Notes under the pieces: model-generated
What the model saw: the letters and a program-made list of their open reading frames with translations, nothing else
Databases searched by the model: none
What the model was told of the DNA's origin: nothing
Program-made: the position numbers and the translations under genes
Source of the DNA: Paracoccaceae bacterium
GTDB taxonomy: Bacteria > Pseudomonadota > Alphaproteobacteria > Rhodobacterales > Rhodobacteraceae
Length of the DNA stretch: 13,456 nucleotides
Direction: 5' to 3'
NCBI GenBank assembly: GCA_020441345.1
Contig: JAGRMK010000128.1
Coordinates: 1-13,456, forward strand
Shown: piece after piece, positions 12,458 to 13,456 of the stretch
How the letters are laid out: every line of letters begins with the position of its first letter
Position numbering within the stretch: the first letter of the stretch is position 1

Positions 12458-13456
12458 TTATCCTTGGTTCAAGCTGGCGAAATTCCGCCCTTCGGCGACC
12501 AGTTGTTGCAGCAGCGGCGCGGGCTGCCAGAAGAAATCATCCGTCTTGGCCTCGCGCTGGATGGTGGCCAGCACGGTGTCCAGCCCGATGTGATCGGCGT
12601 AGTGCATCGGCCCGCCCCGGAACCGGGGGAAGCCATAGCCGTAGAGCTTGGTCACATCGACATCGAGCGGACGGCGCGCGATGCCCTCGCCGACGACCTT
12701 GGCGCCCTCGTTGATCATCGCCGCCATATAGCGTTCGACGATCTCGGCATCGGTAAAGGTGCGCGGGGTGATGCCCTTGGCGGCACGCTCGCGGGCGATG
12801 ATGTCCTCGACCTCGGGATCGGGGCGGCCCTTTGGCGACTTTTCATCATAAATGTAGTGGCCATGCCCGGTCTTGCGGCCCAGACGCCCCTTTTCATAGA
12901 GCACATCGCCCCAGTCGCCGATCCGCTCGCGCGGGTCGCGGGTCGGGGCCAGACGCTTGCGCGTCAGATAACCGATGTCGATCCCCGCGAGGTCCGCCAC
13001 GGCATAGGGGCCCATGGCAAAGCCGAAGTCCTCAAGCGCCTTGTCGATCTGGAATGGGCTGGCCCCTTCCAGCACCATGTGGTCGCCCGCCGTGCGATAG
13101 GTCTTCAGGATGCGGTTGCCGATGAACCCGTCGCAGACGCCCGCGCGCACCGGCACCTTTTTCAGCGCCTTGGCCAGGGCAAAGCCGGTGGCCACGACCT
13201 CGGGCGCGGTTTTCGCGGCGACGACGATTTCCAGTAGCTTCATCACATGCGCGGGTGAGAAGAAGTGCAGCCCGATCACGTCCTGCGGGCGCCTGGTCAT
13301 CGCGGCGATTTCGTCCACGTCCAGATACGAGGTGTTCGAGGCCAGCACCGCGCCTGGCTTGCAGATCGCGTCCAGCCTGGTGAACACGTCTTTCTTGACC
13401 TCCATCGATTCAAACACCGCCTCGATCACCAGATCGGCCTTGGCCAGCGCGGCGTA
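12458..13456 (-). CDS. 3-hydroxyacyl-CoA dehydrogenase, FadB/FadJ/PimF-like (partial, N-terminus missing)
   Basis: The frame is open to the right edge, giving the last 332 residues of a larger protein; the first visible residues are YAALAKADLVIEAVFE. This is the end of an NAD-binding Rossmann domain followed by the dehydrogenase core: SNTSYLDVDEIA, GLHFFSPAHVMKLLEIV with the catalytic His of GLH and Glu of LEIV, and CDGFIGNRIL with the substrate-positioning Asn. The duplicated C-terminal domain (KTGHGHYIYD to RFRGGPMHYAD) is typical of bifunctional enoyl-CoA hydratase/3-hydroxyacyl-CoA dehydrogenases of about 700 residues, so a crotonase domain is expected beyond the window. It would hydrate 2-enoyl-CoA and oxidise 3-hydroxyacyl-CoA with NAD+. 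TAA at 12458-12460 lies three bases before the thiolase start. By order it corresponds to pimF. Confidence 0.93.
   Translation of the reverse strand, partial: YAALAKADLVIEAVFESMEVKKDVFTRLDAICKPGAVLASNTSYLDVDEIAAMTRRPQDVIGLHFFSPAHVMKLLEIVVAAKTAPEVVATGFALAKALKKVPVRAGVCDGFIGNRILKTYRTAGDHMVLEGASPFQIDKALEDFGFAMGPYAVADLAGIDIGYLTRKRLAPTRDPRERIGDWGDVLYEKGRLGRKTGHGHYIYDEKSPKGRPDPEVEDIIARERAAKGITPRTFTDAEIVERYMAAMINEGAKVVGEGIARRPLDVDVTKLYGYGFPRFRGGPMHYADHIGLDTVLATIQREAKTDDFFWQPAPLLQQLVAEGRNFASLNQG

Noticed and set aside
11939..13237. Plus-strand open frame (432 codons) opposite the thiolase and FadJ-like genes
   Set aside because: It spans two conserved minus-strand genes and their junction, and its translation resembles no family I recognise.
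1..13456. Defence system, prophage, CRISPR, insertion sequence or tRNA
   Set aside because: I saw no direct-repeat arrays, transposase motifs, terminal repeats, tRNA cloverleaf or phage/defence domains; every sizeable gene belongs to a metabolic, transport or stress family apart from one small unknown.

Overview
The window is GC-rich, tightly packed DNA that reads like the chromosome of a marine alphaproteobacterium of the Rhodobacterales (Roseobacter-like). Indicators are the C-terminus of crotonyl-CoA carboxylase/reductase (ethylmalonyl-CoA pathway), frequent ATGA start/stop overlaps, a deformylase-type hut operon and a Pim-type dicarboxylate beta-oxidation operon. The taxonomic assignment is inferred from recalled protein similarity, not from a database search. 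I saw no tRNA, rRNA, insertion sequence, prophage or CRISPR array.

Left half, + strand (1-4474): the 3' end of ccr closes with a strong intrinsic terminator (239-266). Then come gnd (decarboxylating 6-phosphogluconate dehydrogenase) and a Hyi/OtnI-type hydroxypyruvate or 2-oxo-tetronate isomerase, 23 bp apart. A small 63-codon gene with a GTG start follows (2673-2864). The next unit is a LysE/ArgO-type amino-acid exporter, an OsmC-family peroxidase-like protein overlapping it by ATGA, and a single-domain cupin that carries the metal ligands of the Mn-dependent cupin hydroxynitrile lyases.

Convergent junction (4475-4703): about 230 bp with GC-rich inverted repeats and no gene. It probably terminates the cupin from the left and hutU from the right.

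Right half, - strand: hutI-hutG-hutU (8361 down to 4704) is an operon with ATGA overlaps at both junctions. A perfect 16-bp palindrome of HutC type sits inside its promoter. It converts urocanate via imidazolonepropionate towards glutamate, but hutH, hutF and hutC are absent from the window. Upstream, and reading the same way, is a beta-oxidation operon (13456 down to 8636): the C-terminal half of a FadB/FadJ/PimF-like enzyme (cut by the window edge), a thiolase, a large and a small acyl-CoA dehydrogenase subunit of PimC/PimD type, and a PaaI-type thioesterase. The genes are 3-13 bp apart. The order matches pimF-B-C-D of Rhodopseudomonas palustris without the pimA ligase, so medium-chain dicarboxylyl-CoA is the best substrate guess.

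Most of the window is core and accessory catabolism rather than a mobile island. The items most worth a second look are the hut control region (operator plus a stray hairpin/T-run), the hutH-less hut operon, the HNL-like cupin, the Pim-like operon with an N-terminally shortened small subunit, and the small GTG-started gene.
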